A stretch of 64,000 nucleotides of DNA from Pseudochryseolinea flava (GCF_003286915.1 NZ_QMFY01000006.1:124001-188000), one strand, 5' to 3'. Counted from the stretch's first letter, positions 17,363 to 26,503 are shown. Numbers and translations are program-made. Notes: generated by a model from the letters alone, not told the origin.

Positions 17363-17938
17363 CTAGAATTCATTCTCCTTAATGTATGGATGCGTCCAGA
17401 GTACAACCGTAAGTGTTACTGCTTTGAACCACGCTGAATACATTTTTTCAATGGTTTGCGCGTCGTGATTTTTCTTTGCAAGAAACCCTTTTATCGTTGC
17501 TGTTATTGGAAATATAAATGCGACGAGGTAACGATAATGTATGATGGGCACGCTGTCAACGTTGTCGGTTTTATTCTTTTTTATACTGTGGTGACGAAGC
17601 CCAATTTCATGCTGATAGTTTAGCCAAGTTTGATCATAAGGTTTCTTGCAGAGGTCAAGGATCCACTGATTGAATCGAGCACGAACTGCCGTGAGGTACT
17701 CAGCATTGGGGGCCGAACCATTGCCGAAGTAGTGGACCAAGTGCGCATTGCTTCCGACAAATCCATACCATAAATCAAGAATTTCGTCGGTTTGGTCTTG
17801 AAGTACCTCACCCGCGAGTTTCAGATGTTGAACATCATCGTCGGTAAATAATACAGTTGTTTTGAGGAGCTCTAGGTCGTTTAGAGATACTGGCGAAGAC
17901 ATAGCTTGGCCATAGGTGTAACCTTTAATTCTTTCCAT
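17363..17938 (-). CDS. Protoglobin-domain haem protein
   Basis: A 191-residue protein that resembles single-domain protoglobins: LNDLELLKTTVLFTDDDVQH near the N-terminus, LWYGFVGSNAHLVHYF, and LNYQHEIGLRHH, where H110, H116 and H117 are candidate haem ligands. The C-terminal helices are hydrophobic (YLVAFIFPITATIKGF). Protoglobins bind O2, CO or NO. The ATG at 17938 is chosen because the signature MERIKGYTYG begins there; the frame extends to 17962. It is the first gene of a likely three-gene operon with DUF2024 and MarR, behind a palindromic operator. Confidence 0.85.
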   Translation of the reverse strand: MERIKGYTYGQAMSSPVSLNDLELLKTTVLFTDDDVQHLKLAGEVLQDQTDEILDLWYGFVGSNAHLVHYFGNGSAPNAEYLTAVRARFNQWILDLCKKPYDQTWLNYQHEIGLRHHSIKKNKTDNVDSVPIIHYRYLVAFIFPITATIKGFLAKKNHDAQTIEKMYSAWFKAVTLTVVLWTHPYIKENEF

Positions 17939-17967
17939 AATACGTCGTTTTGATGTGAACAAATATA

Positions 17968-17982
17968 GTTAGGAATCCTAAC
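17968..17982. promoter_or_regulatory. Palindromic operator and promoter of the protoglobin operon
   Basis: GTTAGGAATCCTAAC is a perfect inverted repeat with 7-bp arms, 30 bp upstream of the protoglobin start. On the minus strand it is followed at once by TATATTTG, which fits the Bacteroidetes -7 element TAnnTTTG. A bound repressor would block the promoter; the MarR protein of the same operon is the obvious candidate. Confidence 0.65.
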
Positions 17983-18049
17983 AAATAAACGAAGTGTATA
18001 AATTTAAGTTTCATCAGATTGTAAAGCCTGGATAAATAATTATATATAA

Positions 18050-18098
18050 ACTGCAATTACGAATAATATACTATATTTACTGCAATTGCGAATAATAT
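18050..18098. promoter_or_regulatory. Direct-repeat operator before the padR gene
   Basis: ACTGCAATTACGAATAATAT (18050-18069) and ACTGCAATTGCGAATAATAT (18079-18098) differ at one base and start 29 bp apart. The second copy ends one base before the PadR start codon, so binding there would block initiation. Autoregulation by PadR is inferred. Confidence 0.6.
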
Positions 18099-18099
18099 C

Positions 18100-18438
18100 A
18101 TGAAGAAGACAAAACTCGGTGAATTTGAAGAACTGGTGTTATTGGTTGTCGGCGCCCTGGGGGAGGAGGCTTATGGCGTGGAGATCAAACGCGAACTTGA
18201 AACACGTCTCGATGAAACTTTGAGCGTGGGTTCTATTCAGTCGGCATTGAAACGGCTAGAAGAAAAAGGATTCTTGACATCTGAGTTTGGCGAGGCTACT
18301 CAGAAACGCGGCGGCAAAAGAAAACGCATCTACACCATTACAGCTTACGCACATCGTACGCTGGCGGAACTCAAAGCAATCCGTGCTGACCTTTGGAAGT
18401 CTATGCCGAAACTTTCTCACGCACTGAAAGCGATATGA
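18100..18438 (+). CDS. PadR family transcriptional regulator
   Basis: A 112-residue winged-helix protein: KLGEFEELVLLVVGALGEEA, YGVEIKRELE, GSIQSALKRLEEKGFL and a wing of basic residues (KRGGKRKRIYTIT). PadR proteins usually repress the adjacent transporter or stress gene. Its stop overlaps the start of the permease gene (ATGA), so the two are translated together. The short form with the C-terminal dimer helix is typical of Cytophagales PadR-permease pairs. Confidence 0.9.
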   Translation: MKKTKLGEFEELVLLVVGALGEEAYGVEIKRELETRLDETLSVGSIQSALKRLEEKGFLTSEFGEATQKRGGKRKRIYTITAYAHRTLAELKAIRADLWKSMPKLSHALKAI

Positions 18439-21029
18439 ATAGAATCAGTAAACCACCCCAATGGCCGCTTCGCGTGATGCGCTTCTTTGTGAAGGAGCAA
18501 TACATCGAGGAACTCGAAGGCGACCTGGAAGAAATCTTTCATGATGATATCGAACGCTATACTATACACCGCGCGCGTTGGCGCTATTCTTGGCAAGTAC
18601 TCAAGCTGCTGCGACCCATGTTGCTGAAAAATTTTAACCCTCAATCTGTAACGCCATTACCCATGTTTAGAAATTATTTTAAAACTTCTTTCAGAAGTCT
18701 GGTGAAAAACCCTTTGACGGCTTTTATCAATGTATTTGGATTAGCTGTAGCCATTGGTATTTGTTTGCTGGTGTATACGTTCATGGAATACGATAAACGT
18801 ATCGATCAATTTCATGTTAACAAGGATGAAATTTTCTTGGCAACATTTTTTGCCGATCGCGAGGGTGAGATGTTGCAATATGGTTTCGCACCTCGCCCTC
18901 TAGGTGATTTAATGAAAGAAGATTTTCAACAAATTAAACACGTGTGTCGGCTAGAAGACCGTAGTGTCGTTATCAAGTATGAAGAAAATGTGTTTCATGA
19001 ATCGATTCGATACGTTGATCCGACGTTTTTACAGATGTTTACATTTCCTTTAAAATGGGGCGTGCCAAGTTCGCTGAATGATTTGAACAGCATAATCTTA
19101 AGTGAGACGATGTCCGTGAAATATTTCGGTGATGAAAATCCAGTAGGGCGGGAGATGACCGTGATCTTTAACGATCAGGTAAAGAAGGCTTTTGTAGTGG
19201 CGGGCGTTGCGAATGCATTTCCGAAGTCGCGTGACCTTGAATTTAATTTCTTGGTGAATTTTAAAAATATAGAAATCGCTGATCCATCTTACGACTTGAA
19301 TGACTGGAGCGAATTTTCGAACGCAACACTTGTTCAGCTACATCATGCTTCCGACGTCACGTCGATAGAAACACAGATGGCAAAATATAAAACGCTACAG
19401 AATGATGCGCAACCTGATTGGCAGGTAGCGTCATTTAAATTCGAACCTTTGACAACCATGCATGCGCGTGCAGCGAATATCCGAGATGCTATTTTTCATG
19501 ACTACAATCTTGAAGGAAGGATTGGTATGCCTATCATTGCGCTCTTCATGATTATGCTAGCGTGTTTCAACTACATCAACATAGCCATCGTGTCGGCGTC
19601 GAAACGCTTAAAGGAGATTGGTGTTCGTAAAGTAATTGGTGCTAATAGAATGCGCGTGATCGTACAGTTTCTCACGGAAAATGTGGTCGTTACTTTTTTT
19701 GCGCTCGTTGTTGGTTTCATTTTGTGCGCCTTTATTTTTCTGCCCTGGTTTGTGCAGTTCACAGGCTGGGAGTTAGAGCTTCAGTATCTCGATAAAAATA
19801 TTTGGATTTTTCTGTTGGTGCTGCTTTTGGTGACGGGCATGGTGTCGGGGATTTATCCGGTGCTCTATATCTCAAAATTTGAGGCTGTTAAGATATTTAA
19901 AGGGTCACTCCGATTTGGTAGAAAAAATCCACTTACTAAAATATTTCTGTGTATTCAAATGGTACTGGCCTGTATTACCATCACCGCCGCAGTAGTTTTT
20001 GTTCAAAATAATGATTTCCAAAACGATAGAAGTTGGGGATATCAACAAGACAATATGTTGTTCGTTTCTGTTCCAGACAAGACGGCGTATGATAAAATGA
20101 ACGCTGCGATCACACCGTATAAAGATGTCGAGCGTATAACGGGTTCACGCCATCATGTTGGGAAAGATAATGCGATCGCGGTGCTGAAAACTGAGATGAA
20201 TCAACATGTCGAAGTCACGCAATTTGTTGTTGATGAAAATTATTTTGAGACGTTGAAGATTCCTGTTGTCGAAGGAAGAAATTTTAGAAAGAATTCTGAA
20301 AACGATAAACGTGCGTTGGTTGTGAATGAGCTTTTTGTCAAGAATATGAATTTGCCGAAACCGTTAGGCGTGACCTTTGGACTCGATAGCGTTCAGTACG
20401 AGATTGTAGGTGTAGTGAAAGATTTCCATGCTAATGATTTCTTCCGAGCAATTGAACCAACCATTTTTAGACTGGCGGATGAAAATGAATTTCGATATTT
20501 GTCGCTGCGCGTGGCGGAAGGATCTGAGAAGGAGATGTATCAAGCTTTGCAAACACATTGGATGAAACTCTACCCTGAGATTCCTTTTCAGGGTGGCTAT
20601 CAGGAGGACGTGATGGGGAGTTATTTTAATAGTGTTGACAAATCGGAACAATTCAACGGTGTGATAGCAGCCATTGCCATAATGCTTGCAAGCTTAGGAC
20701 TATATGGTTTAGTGAGGCTTAATGTTTCAGGACGTACGCGCGAATTCAGTATCCGAAAAACATTGGGCGCCAACATAAAGAATATTGCCTGGGTAATTGT
20801 AAATCAATATGTGGTGTTGACCATGATCGCCCTGGTGATAGGCGCACCAGTGAGTTATTTATTTACAAAAGCTTACCTCGATATGCTTTTTGCGTATCCG
20901 ATGCCGATGGGGATTTCAGGTTCATTGATAGGTCTGTTACTGTTGGTCTTCGTTTTGTTGGCTGTTGTATCGACGCAAATAAAAAAGGTATTAAAGGCAA
21001 ATCCGGTGGAGGGATTGAAAGTGGATTGA
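18435..21029 (+). CDS. ABC transporter permease, FtsX/MacB type with prefix domain
   Basis: An 864-residue membrane protein. Residues about 1-75 form the soluble prefix domain seen in Cytophagales permeases (WPLRVMRFFVKEQYIEELEG, DLEEIF). Then come a membrane helix, a MacB-like periplasmic domain (about 120-340), three helices of an FtsX domain (about 375-500, with SASKRLKEIGVRKVIGANR), a second periplasmic domain and a second FtsX domain (about 735-864, RTREFSIRKTLGAN). The start ATG 18435 overlaps the padR stop. No ATPase gene is adjacent, so the partner must be elsewhere. Substrate unknown; export of toxic compounds or lipoproteins is possible. Confidence 0.88.
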   Translation: MNRISKPPQWPLRVMRFFVKEQYIEELEGDLEEIFHDDIERYTIHRARWRYSWQVLKLLRPMLLKNFNPQSVTPLPMFRNYFKTSFRSLVKNPLTAFINVFGLAVAIGICLLVYTFMEYDKRIDQFHVNKDEIFLATFFADREGEMLQYGFAPRPLGDLMKEDFQQIKHVCRLEDRSVVIKYEENVFHESIRYVDPTFLQMFTFPLKWGVPSSLNDLNSIILSETMSVKYFGDENPVGREMTVIFNDQVKKAFVVAGVANAFPKSRDLEFNFLVNFKNIEIADPSYDLNDWSEFSNATLVQLHHASDVTSIETQMAKYKTLQNDAQPDWQVASFKFEPLTTMHARAANIRDAIFHDYNLEGRIGMPIIALFMIMLACFNYINIAIVSASKRLKEIGVRKVIGANRMRVIVQFLTENVVVTFFALVVGFILCAFIFLPWFVQFTGWELELQYLDKNIWIFLLVLLLVTGMVSGIYPVLYISKFEAVKIFKGSLRFGRKNPLTKIFLCIQMVLACITITAAVVFVQNNDFQNDRSWGYQQDNMLFVSVPDKTAYDKMNAAITPYKDVERITGSRHHVGKDNAIAVLKTEMNQHVEVTQFVVDENYFETLKIPVVEGRNFRKNSENDKRALVVNELFVKNMNLPKPLGVTFGLDSVQYEIVGVVKDFHANDFFRAIEPTIFRLADENEFRYLSLRVAEGSEKEMYQALQTHWMKLYPEIPFQGGYQEDVMGSYFNSVDKSEQFNGVIAAIAIMLASLGLYGLVRLNVSGRTREFSIRKTLGANIKNIAWVIVNQYVVLTMIALVIGAPVSYLFTKAYLDMLFAYPMPMGISGSLIGLLLLVFVLLAVVSTQIKKVLKANPVEGLKVD

Positions 21030-21079
21030 TCTCAGAACGCAACAGTAACGTATATTTACTTCAACTGAAATGTTTTATT

Positions 21080-21289
21080 ATGGTTAGACGTCCCGTTGAT
21101 TCGTCGATGGCGACCAGTATTGGTTACGATCCTGAGTCTGCGACTTTAGAAATTGAATTTCGCTCAGGTGAAATCTGGCAATACTATGGCGTCCAGGAAA
21201 ATGTATTCTATGAAATGAAGAGTGTATCTATTGGAAAATACTTTCAGTTGATGATCAAGAATAAGTATAAAGAAAAACGCATACGATAG
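21080..21289 (+). CDS. KTSC domain protein
   Basis: A 69-residue protein of the KTSC family: VDSSMATSIGYDPESATLEI, EFRSGEIWQYYGV, and a final SIGKYFQLMIKNKYKEKRI. KTSC domains occur alone or at the end of other proteins, and the function is not established. The ATG at 21080 gives the family-like start; the frame extends to 21026. It follows the permease by 50 bp and may be read through. Confidence 0.8.
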   Translation: MVRRPVDSSMATSIGYDPESATLEIEFRSGEIWQYYGVQENVFYEMKSVSIGKYFQLMIKNKYKEKRIR

Positions 21290-21331
21290 TTGTTAGAGGC
21301 GCACATCCGAATTGGCAATGCGACAACATTG

Positions 21332-22210
21332 TTATTCTGTCAAAAACTTTTCAATAAGCGTCGTGAATGCATAAATGTTATCCACTTTTGGGTCAAAGGA
21401 AATTTCTCCCATGTATTCACCATGACCACCAGGAATAATCAATAGCTGCGAATTCGAAATGAGTCGATGCATAGTTGTTACGTGCTCGGTAGTAGCAACG
21501 TCTTTGTCTCCATTGATGATTAGGGTTTTGGCCTTAATCGATTTTAATTGTTCATCGCTCCAATCTTCGAAGTTAAGTACACGTTGTGCACATTTGTTGT
21601 ACATGTTTTGCAGCTTTGAAGAGTCCGGTGTCACGGCCAAAAACGCTTGTTTTAATGATGCTGGCATATCCGCGAAAGTGCCTTTTTTCATGAAATCCCA
21701 AAATCCAGGAAACATACCGTCGCGTTTATAAAATGCAGAACAAATAATCATGCGATCGACTACGCGTGGATTTCGTAATGCGATTTGCATGACAGTGTTT
21801 CCTCCGTTACTAAATCCCATAAAATCAGCGCTTCCGATGTTAAGCTTTTGAAGGAGTGTTGATACATCATCAGCGTCTTGTTCAAACGAAAGGGGCGTGT
21901 CGCGATCGGAAGTGCGTCCATGTGCTTGCAATTCAACGGCAATAATAAGATGTTTTTTTGCCAGCGTTGGGATGATGTTTGCAAAAGTAGTCTGAATGGT
22001 CGATCCGCCACCATGAATAAGAACTAATGGCTTACCGGTTCCGTAAATTTCATAATACATTCGAATTCCATTTACTTCTTGGTATCCATGTTTCATGGCA
22101 AGTGTGTTTTCTTTCGAGATATTGTCAGTCATGATGTTTTCGTTGTTTTGTGGTTGGCTACAGTTCGCGAAGGTGAGTAGCGTAAATAGAATGGTAGCGA
22201 ATCGTCTCAT
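21332..22210 (-). CDS. Alpha/beta hydrolase, lipoprotein
   Basis: A 292-residue protein with a lipoprotein signal (LTFANC, C17), an oxyanion motif HGGG at 66-69, the nucleophile elbow GFSNGG with S134, an acid in NGDKD and a base in GGHGEY near the end. It is a standard alpha/beta hydrolase exported to the outer membrane or periplasm; the substrate is unknown. The start overlaps the SRPBCC stop by four bases, so it is the third gene of an ArsR-SRPBCC-hydrolase operon under ArsR control. Confidence 0.87.
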   Translation of the reverse strand: MRRFATILFTLLTFANCSQPQNNENIMTDNISKENTLAMKHGYQEVNGIRMYYEIYGTGKPLVLIHGGGSTIQTTFANIIPTLAKKHLIIAVELQAHGRTSDRDTPLSFEQDADDVSTLLQKLNIGSADFMGFSNGGNTVMQIALRNPRVVDRMIICSAFYKRDGMFPGFWDFMKKGTFADMPASLKQAFLAVTPDSSKLQNMYNKCAQRVLNFEDWSDEQLKSIKAKTLIINGDKDVATTEHVTTMHRLISNSQLLIIPGGHGEYMGEISFDPKVDNIYAFTTLIEKFLTE

Positions 22211-22671
22211 TGCGTTGCAGTCATCTTGGTGAGGTATAACGATAGCTTTTCGATGTTCTGTTTTAATCCTTCATCGGCCTTGAACGTTTTCACAGTTTGA
22301 ATGAAAACTTCACGGCTTTCGAACAACATGTGCCAGGTCAAATGAGTTTTGTTGCCTTGGGCTTCGAACGTAATAGTGGTTGTAAATTTTGGAGCACTCA
22401 CATGTTGATATACGATGCGCTTGTGTTTGATTACTTCTTTAAAAACGCTTTTGTTTTTATAATTCGTTCCATCAGGGCCATGCATGACTAAATCCCATTC
22501 GCCATTCTCCGTCATATCCATTTTGGAAATGGTATTGGTAAATCCATTTGGTCCCCACCAATTTTTAATGTGATCGGGATTCGTCCATACTTCCCAAACA
22601 AGATCGATAGGCGCATTCAGTATCCTGGAAATTTTTATTTCGCGATTAGAGGTATCATTTTTTGTTTCCAT
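22207..22671 (-). CDS. SRPBCC (AHSA1-like) family protein
   Basis: A 154-residue protein of the START/Bet v1-like fold: REIKISRILNAPIDLVWEVW, TNPDHIKNWWGPNGFTNT, a KMDMTENGEWDLVMHGPDG strand, and a C-terminal helix. SRPBCC proteins of this subgroup are usually encoded beside an ArsR regulator, and the ligand is unknown. It overlaps both neighbours: its start lies inside the ArsR 3' end and its stop inside the hydrolase start. Confidence 0.9.
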   Translation of the reverse strand: METKNDTSNREIKISRILNAPIDLVWEVWTNPDHIKNWWGPNGFTNTISKMDMTENGEWDLVMHGPDGTNYKNKSVFKEVIKHKRIVYQHVSAPKFTTTITFEAQGNKTHLTWHMLFESREVFIQTVKTFKADEGLKQNIEKLSLYLTKMTATQ

Positions 22672-22996
22672 GCTTTCGTTGCTTTTGCAGTTTTGTCAAG
22701 TACTTTTCCAATGAGTCTAGTTTTTGTTCAAAATGTTGTTTGAATTGCTCTATCCATGCGGAAACTTCGCTGAGCTTTTCTAATTGTGCTTCACAGTGTC
22801 GCTCCCTACCATGTTGTTTGAGCATGATCAAGCCGCATTCCTCTAGAATTTTAATATGGAGTGAAACAGCTTGTCTAGTCATGTCAAACTGTTCGGCTAT
22901 TGCATTTACATTTAGTGATTTTGTCGCGATAAGCGCAATGATTTCACGACGTGTCGGATCAGCGATTGCTTGAAACACATCTCTTCTGCTTTCCAT
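22655..22996 (-). CDS. ArsR/SmtB family transcriptional regulator
   Basis: A 113-residue winged-helix repressor: RRDVFQAIADPTRREIIALI, AEQFDMTRQAVSLHIKILEE, CGLIMLKQHGRERHCEAQLE. It lacks an obvious metal-binding CxC motif in the recognition helix, in line with the SRPBCC-linked ArsR subgroup that does not sense metals. The ATG at 22996 is chosen; the frame reaches a TTG at 23005. It is first in the operon and stands just behind two operator boxes, so autoregulation is likely. Confidence 0.9.
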   Translation of the reverse strand: MESRRDVFQAIADPTRREIIALIATKSLNVNAIAEQFDMTRQAVSLHIKILEECGLIMLKQHGRERHCEAQLEKLSEVSAWIEQFKQHFEQKLDSLEKYLTKLQKQRKHGNKK

Positions 22997-23001
22997 GATA
23001 T

Positions 23002-23043
23002 GCAAGTATTTGCTTGCTAATATACATGCAAGTGTTTACTTGC
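23002..23043. promoter_or_regulatory. Two ArsR operator boxes
   Basis: GCAAGTATTTGCTTGC (23002-23017) and GCAAGTGTTTACTTGC (23028-23043) are inverted repeats with GCAAG/CTTGC arms that start 26 bp apart, directly upstream of the ArsR start. A partial third GCAAG follows. Their spacing suits two dimers on the same face of the helix. The 250 bp between this and 23291 hold nothing else I can support. Confidence 0.7.
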
Positions 23044-23291
23044 GCAAGTGTACACGGCTTTTTTAGACCCTGATGTGCGTGCTTAGGGCCTAAGTACTAA
23101 GGAATGAAGCGACCTTTGCTAGGGAAGTTCGCAGTGCTCGTTTGTTGTACGTTAGTAAAGAGAGAATACGAAAGGCTGTGCATAGGTACGCCCGAACGCT
23201 TCAATATATTTTACCGATGAAGCAAATTCGTTTTTGCAACGCGTCGATCAGGCGTTTTGATCTAGCAGAGGTGATGAATGACATTGTTAGT

Positions 23292-23708
23292 TTAAAGAGC
23301 CGATGTTGAAATGATCGTTTCCGATGCTGCCGTATAGTGCACTTTATTGCTGCTATTAATAGAAAGAACTTCTTCGTCAATGTTACCTTTTCGGATTTGC
23401 TTAATGTTACCGATAATAAGTTCGGTATGTCCTTTAAGTTCCTCTAGTTCGAGCTCTGAAAGTTTCAGCGCTTCAAGATCGATCACGCAATTGCCGTTCA
23501 CGCGGATAATATCTATCTTCTTACAGATACCACGCAGCGCTAGTCGTCCATTTCCTTTGATGTAAATTTGTAAGCGATGTTTCGGACAATAGACAAGTCC
23601 ATTAATATAGAAATCACCTTTGATAACGATTTGAACAGGACCATGATTACCTACAACTAATGAGTCGTCCTGATTATTCTTCCCACTGTAAACTATTCTC
23701 CGAGCCAT
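23292..23708 (-). CDS. Hypothetical beta-helix-like protein
   Basis: A 138-residue protein without signal peptide. It is made of regular short strands (VQIVIKGDFYINGLVY, LQIYIKGNGRLALRGI, DIIRVNGNCVIDLEAL, LELEELKGHTELIIGN) with a period of about 20 residues, which suggests a small right-handed beta-helix or beta-solenoid. Somewhat similar repeats occur in adhesin-head (DUF2807-like) and bactofilin-like proteins, but no match is certain. It stands alone between the ArsR operon and the receptor gene. Confidence 0.5.
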   Translation of the reverse strand: MARRIVYSGKNNQDDSLVVGNHGPVQIVIKGDFYINGLVYCPKHRLQIYIKGNGRLALRGICKKIDIIRVNGNCVIDLEALKLSELELEELKGHTELIIGNIKQIRKGNIDEEVLSINSSNKVHYTAASETIISTSAL

Positions 23709-23941
23709 GCTAAGGGTGCAAATGTAAACGTAAACGATGGATTCTGATTGTGCGTAACTTATCTTTTTTGTCTTTTAGTTCCAGCGACATGTCTTGTTTA
23801 TACGTCATTACTACATTGCAGGTTGGGCATTCATGTTGGTTACTGTAGGGAGATAATGGTATTTTGTCGGGAGCAAATTCAGAATATATCTAAACCTTCG
23901 TGTTGATTGGTTATACTGTAGATGATCCAATTCTTTGATAC

Positions 23942-23977
23942 AAAAAAAGAAGAGACACGATTCTAGACCGTGTCTCT
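23942..23977 (-). terminator. Terminator of the TonB-dependent receptor gene
   Basis: Arms GAGACACG (23952-23959) and CGTGTCTC (23969-23976) form a perfect 8-bp stem with a 9-nt loop. On the minus strand a run of U follows (A-run at 23942-23948). It lies 28 bp after the receptor stop. Confidence 0.8.
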
Positions 23978-24004
23978 TTCGTTGGGGCCATGCATGCAAT
24001 CGTG

Positions 24005-26353
24005 TTAGAAACTGATTTTGTAGCTAATGGTTGGAAGTAATCCGAGTTGTCGCCCTTTGTCAATCCCTTGTGTCGCAGGGACATAGTATTCATTCACGAC
24101 CACTTGGTTGTTTAAAATATTCTGCACGTCAAACTTAAGTTCGGTTGTAGTTCTCGCGCGATTTCTCCTTATTCCAATGGCAAGATCTAAACGGAATATA
24201 TCATTGCTTTTTGCAGTGAAAGGTTCGGCGTCATTTCGAACTTCTTCCCCGCGTTCTCTTGATGCTTCGAGGTCAATGGGAGAGAAACGTTTCCCGCCGA
24301 TAAGAACAATTTTGGTATTAGCGAAGAATACACGGTTCTTATTGGGATTTCCCATTCGGAATTCTTTCCCTCCAATGAGATTTGCAACATAATTATTGTC
24401 GAATGCAGACTTGCGTTCAATCCCATCTTTAGCAGTGTATAATGAACGGAACAACGACAATGTTGACATATAGTAAAATCCGTCGTGCAAGTAACGTTCA
24501 AGTGTAAATTCAACACCGTAATTTTTGCCTTTGCCATCATTCACCAACGCACGTGTTGTGTACCCATCGGTTTCATTGAGTAATGAGAATGCACTACTGA
24601 ATGAATTTTCAACAGGCACGTCAAATAGGTGTTGATAGTATGTCTCGACTTTCAAATGCGTACGCTCGCCAATTTGGTTGTCATAGCCTACTACAAAGTG
24701 CGCTGATTTTCCGATTCCTAAATTTTTATTGGGTTGTGAAAATGTCCCATCCTCGTTGAACTGTTTAGCCAAATAGGTAGCAACGCCATCGAGTTTACTG
24801 TGTAATCCGAATCCTACGGTGAATGCCTGGCGTTCTTTGAATTGCCAGTGCATAGCCACTCTTGGTTCAACAGAATAGTTATCGTTCAATGCGAAGTGAA
24901 GGTAGTGAAGTCCACTGATGAATGTCATCTTTTCTGTTGCGCGATATTTCCAACTCGCATAAGCCTGAAACATCGTAGAACTTCCATCTTCATCGAGTTC
25001 ATTTATGAGTTGGTCTTCGTCGTAATTCCAATCGTCTGATTTCATATTAAAACTGTTGCGTGTGAATATCACGCCCGTTTCAATTTTGTGTTTAGCATTG
25101 AGCTTATAGTTGAACGCCGTTGTTCCAATGAGCGATGACTTTGTAAACTTTCCGATTGAGGTAGTATTGAATACTTGATCTACTGTCGGAATCTGTTCGT
25201 CAAATTCAAATGATGTTCCCGTTCCTGCCAACGCACTTCTGATGTAAATATTATCATTCAATTGATAAGTGTGCGTTATTCCTGCAATACCCAATCGATT
25301 TGTTACATTCGCTTTTGAGATAATGGTGTTTTCATCTTCTTCATCTTTATCCTCTTCGTCGATGCTACTAACACCACCGAGACCGAAGATTGAGAAGTTA
25401 TGTTTTCCGCCAGCGGGTAGCGCAATTTTAAACGATAGGTCTTGATAGCGCGGCACCCCACCAAAGTCAACAACACCCGCGCGATCAAGTAAGTCTAATG
25501 AAGAATATCGGTAGTTCACCAAGTATGAACCGTTGTAACCTTTTTTGAACGGACCTTCTGCCGACATGTCCAGACCAAGCGTGCTGATCGACGCGGAGTA
25601 TTCTCGTTGCTCATTATTTCCGTTTTTTAATTTCATATCAAAAACACCGGAAGTAGCATCACCGTATTCGGGTGCAAATGCGCCGGTAAAGAAATCGGAG
25701 TTTGCAAGCATGTGACTGTTGAGTGCGTTGATTGGACCACCTGTGGTTCCTTCGCCAGCAAAGTGGTTTGGATTGGGAATTGCAATTCCTTCAAGTCTCC
25801 AGAGGATGCCGCGTGATGAGTTACCGCGAACGATGATGTCATTGTTCCCTTCTGCATTTCCATTGACACCAGCGAAACCTGCAGCCATACGAGCGGGATC
25901 ATCGAAGGAACCTGCGAATCTTTGCGTTTCTTCAACAGAGAATGTGCGCGCACTTACAACAGCCATCTCATTGAGTATTTCACCTTTCTCTTGGTCACCA
26001 AGAACTACGACTTCATCGAGTTTACTCACTGATTCCACTAACGTTATGTTTTGAATAACTTCTTTTGCCGAGCCAATGAGAATATTAGGAACGATGCGAT
26101 CTTCATATCCAATGAAACTTACTTTTAAAGTAACACGTCCAATGGGAACGTTGCTGAGTCGAAAGTTTCCATTTTCATCGGTTAATGCGCCGATCAATGG
26201 ATTTGAATTGATAACCATAACAGACGCACCAACAATGGGCACTTGACTGTCTTGATCGACGATTGTTCCGCGAACCGTTTGTTGAATTTTTTGGGCATAT
26301 GCCGCCGAGAATAGTACACAACCAATGGCGAGTACAAACAATTTTAATTTCAT
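24005..26353 (-). CDS. TonB-dependent receptor with carboxypeptidase-regulatory-like domain
   Basis: A 782-residue outer-membrane protein. Signal peptide (1-20, ending AYA), then a CarboxypepD_reg-like domain (about 25-110: VRGTIVDQDSQVPIVGASVM, GNFRLSNVPIGRVTLKVSFI), a plug domain (about 130-235, with NNDIIVRGNSSRGILWRLEG) and a 22-strand-type barrel to the end. No SusD gene is adjacent, so it is not a SusC of a SusCD pair; it may take up a siderophore, metal or peptide. An AraC-type gene precedes it on the same strand, 150 bp upstream. The end lacks the usual terminal aromatic-rich YRF motif but finishes SYKISF. Confidence 0.9.
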   Translation of the reverse strand: MKLKLFVLAIGCVLFSAAYAQKIQQTVRGTIVDQDSQVPIVGASVMVINSNPLIGALTDENGNFRLSNVPIGRVTLKVSFIGYEDRIVPNILIGSAKEVIQNITLVESVSKLDEVVVLGDQEKGEILNEMAVVSARTFSVEETQRFAGSFDDPARMAAGFAGVNGNAEGNNDIIVRGNSSRGILWRLEGIAIPNPNHFAGEGTTGGPINALNSHMLANSDFFTGAFAPEYGDATSGVFDMKLKNGNNEQREYSASISTLGLDMSAEGPFKKGYNGSYLVNYRYSSLDLLDRAGVVDFGGVPRYQDLSFKIALPAGGKHNFSIFGLGGVSSIDEEDKDEEDENTIISKANVTNRLGIAGITHTYQLNDNIYIRSALAGTGTSFEFDEQIPTVDQVFNTTSIGKFTKSSLIGTTAFNYKLNAKHKIETGVIFTRNSFNMKSDDWNYDEDQLINELDEDGSSTMFQAYASWKYRATEKMTFISGLHYLHFALNDNYSVEPRVAMHWQFKERQAFTVGFGLHSKLDGVATYLAKQFNEDGTFSQPNKNLGIGKSAHFVVGYDNQIGERTHLKVETYYQHLFDVPVENSFSSAFSLLNETDGYTTRALVNDGKGKNYGVEFTLERYLHDGFYYMSTLSLFRSLYTAKDGIERKSAFDNNYVANLIGGKEFRMGNPNKNRVFFANTKIVLIGGKRFSPIDLEASRERGEEVRNDAEPFTAKSNDIFRLDLAIGIRRNRARTTTELKFDVQNILNNQVVVNEYYVPATQGIDKGRQLGLLPTISYKISF

Positions 26354-26503
26354 TTTTCGTTAAGGTTTTGATATCAGACAACGCTGATCGAATAAACCCC
26401 TACGCACGGAATGAAAAAAACATAGATTACATTTGGTCACCACATTAGTGCTTAAAAAAAGATATCAAAAGGAATCTTGCTTTGACGAAGATCTGATTTG
26501 TAA

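Noticed and set aside
24005-26353. The TonB-dependent receptor as a SusC
   Set aside because: No SusD gene is adjacent, and the protein is shorter than SusC and lacks the long barrel typical of SusC.
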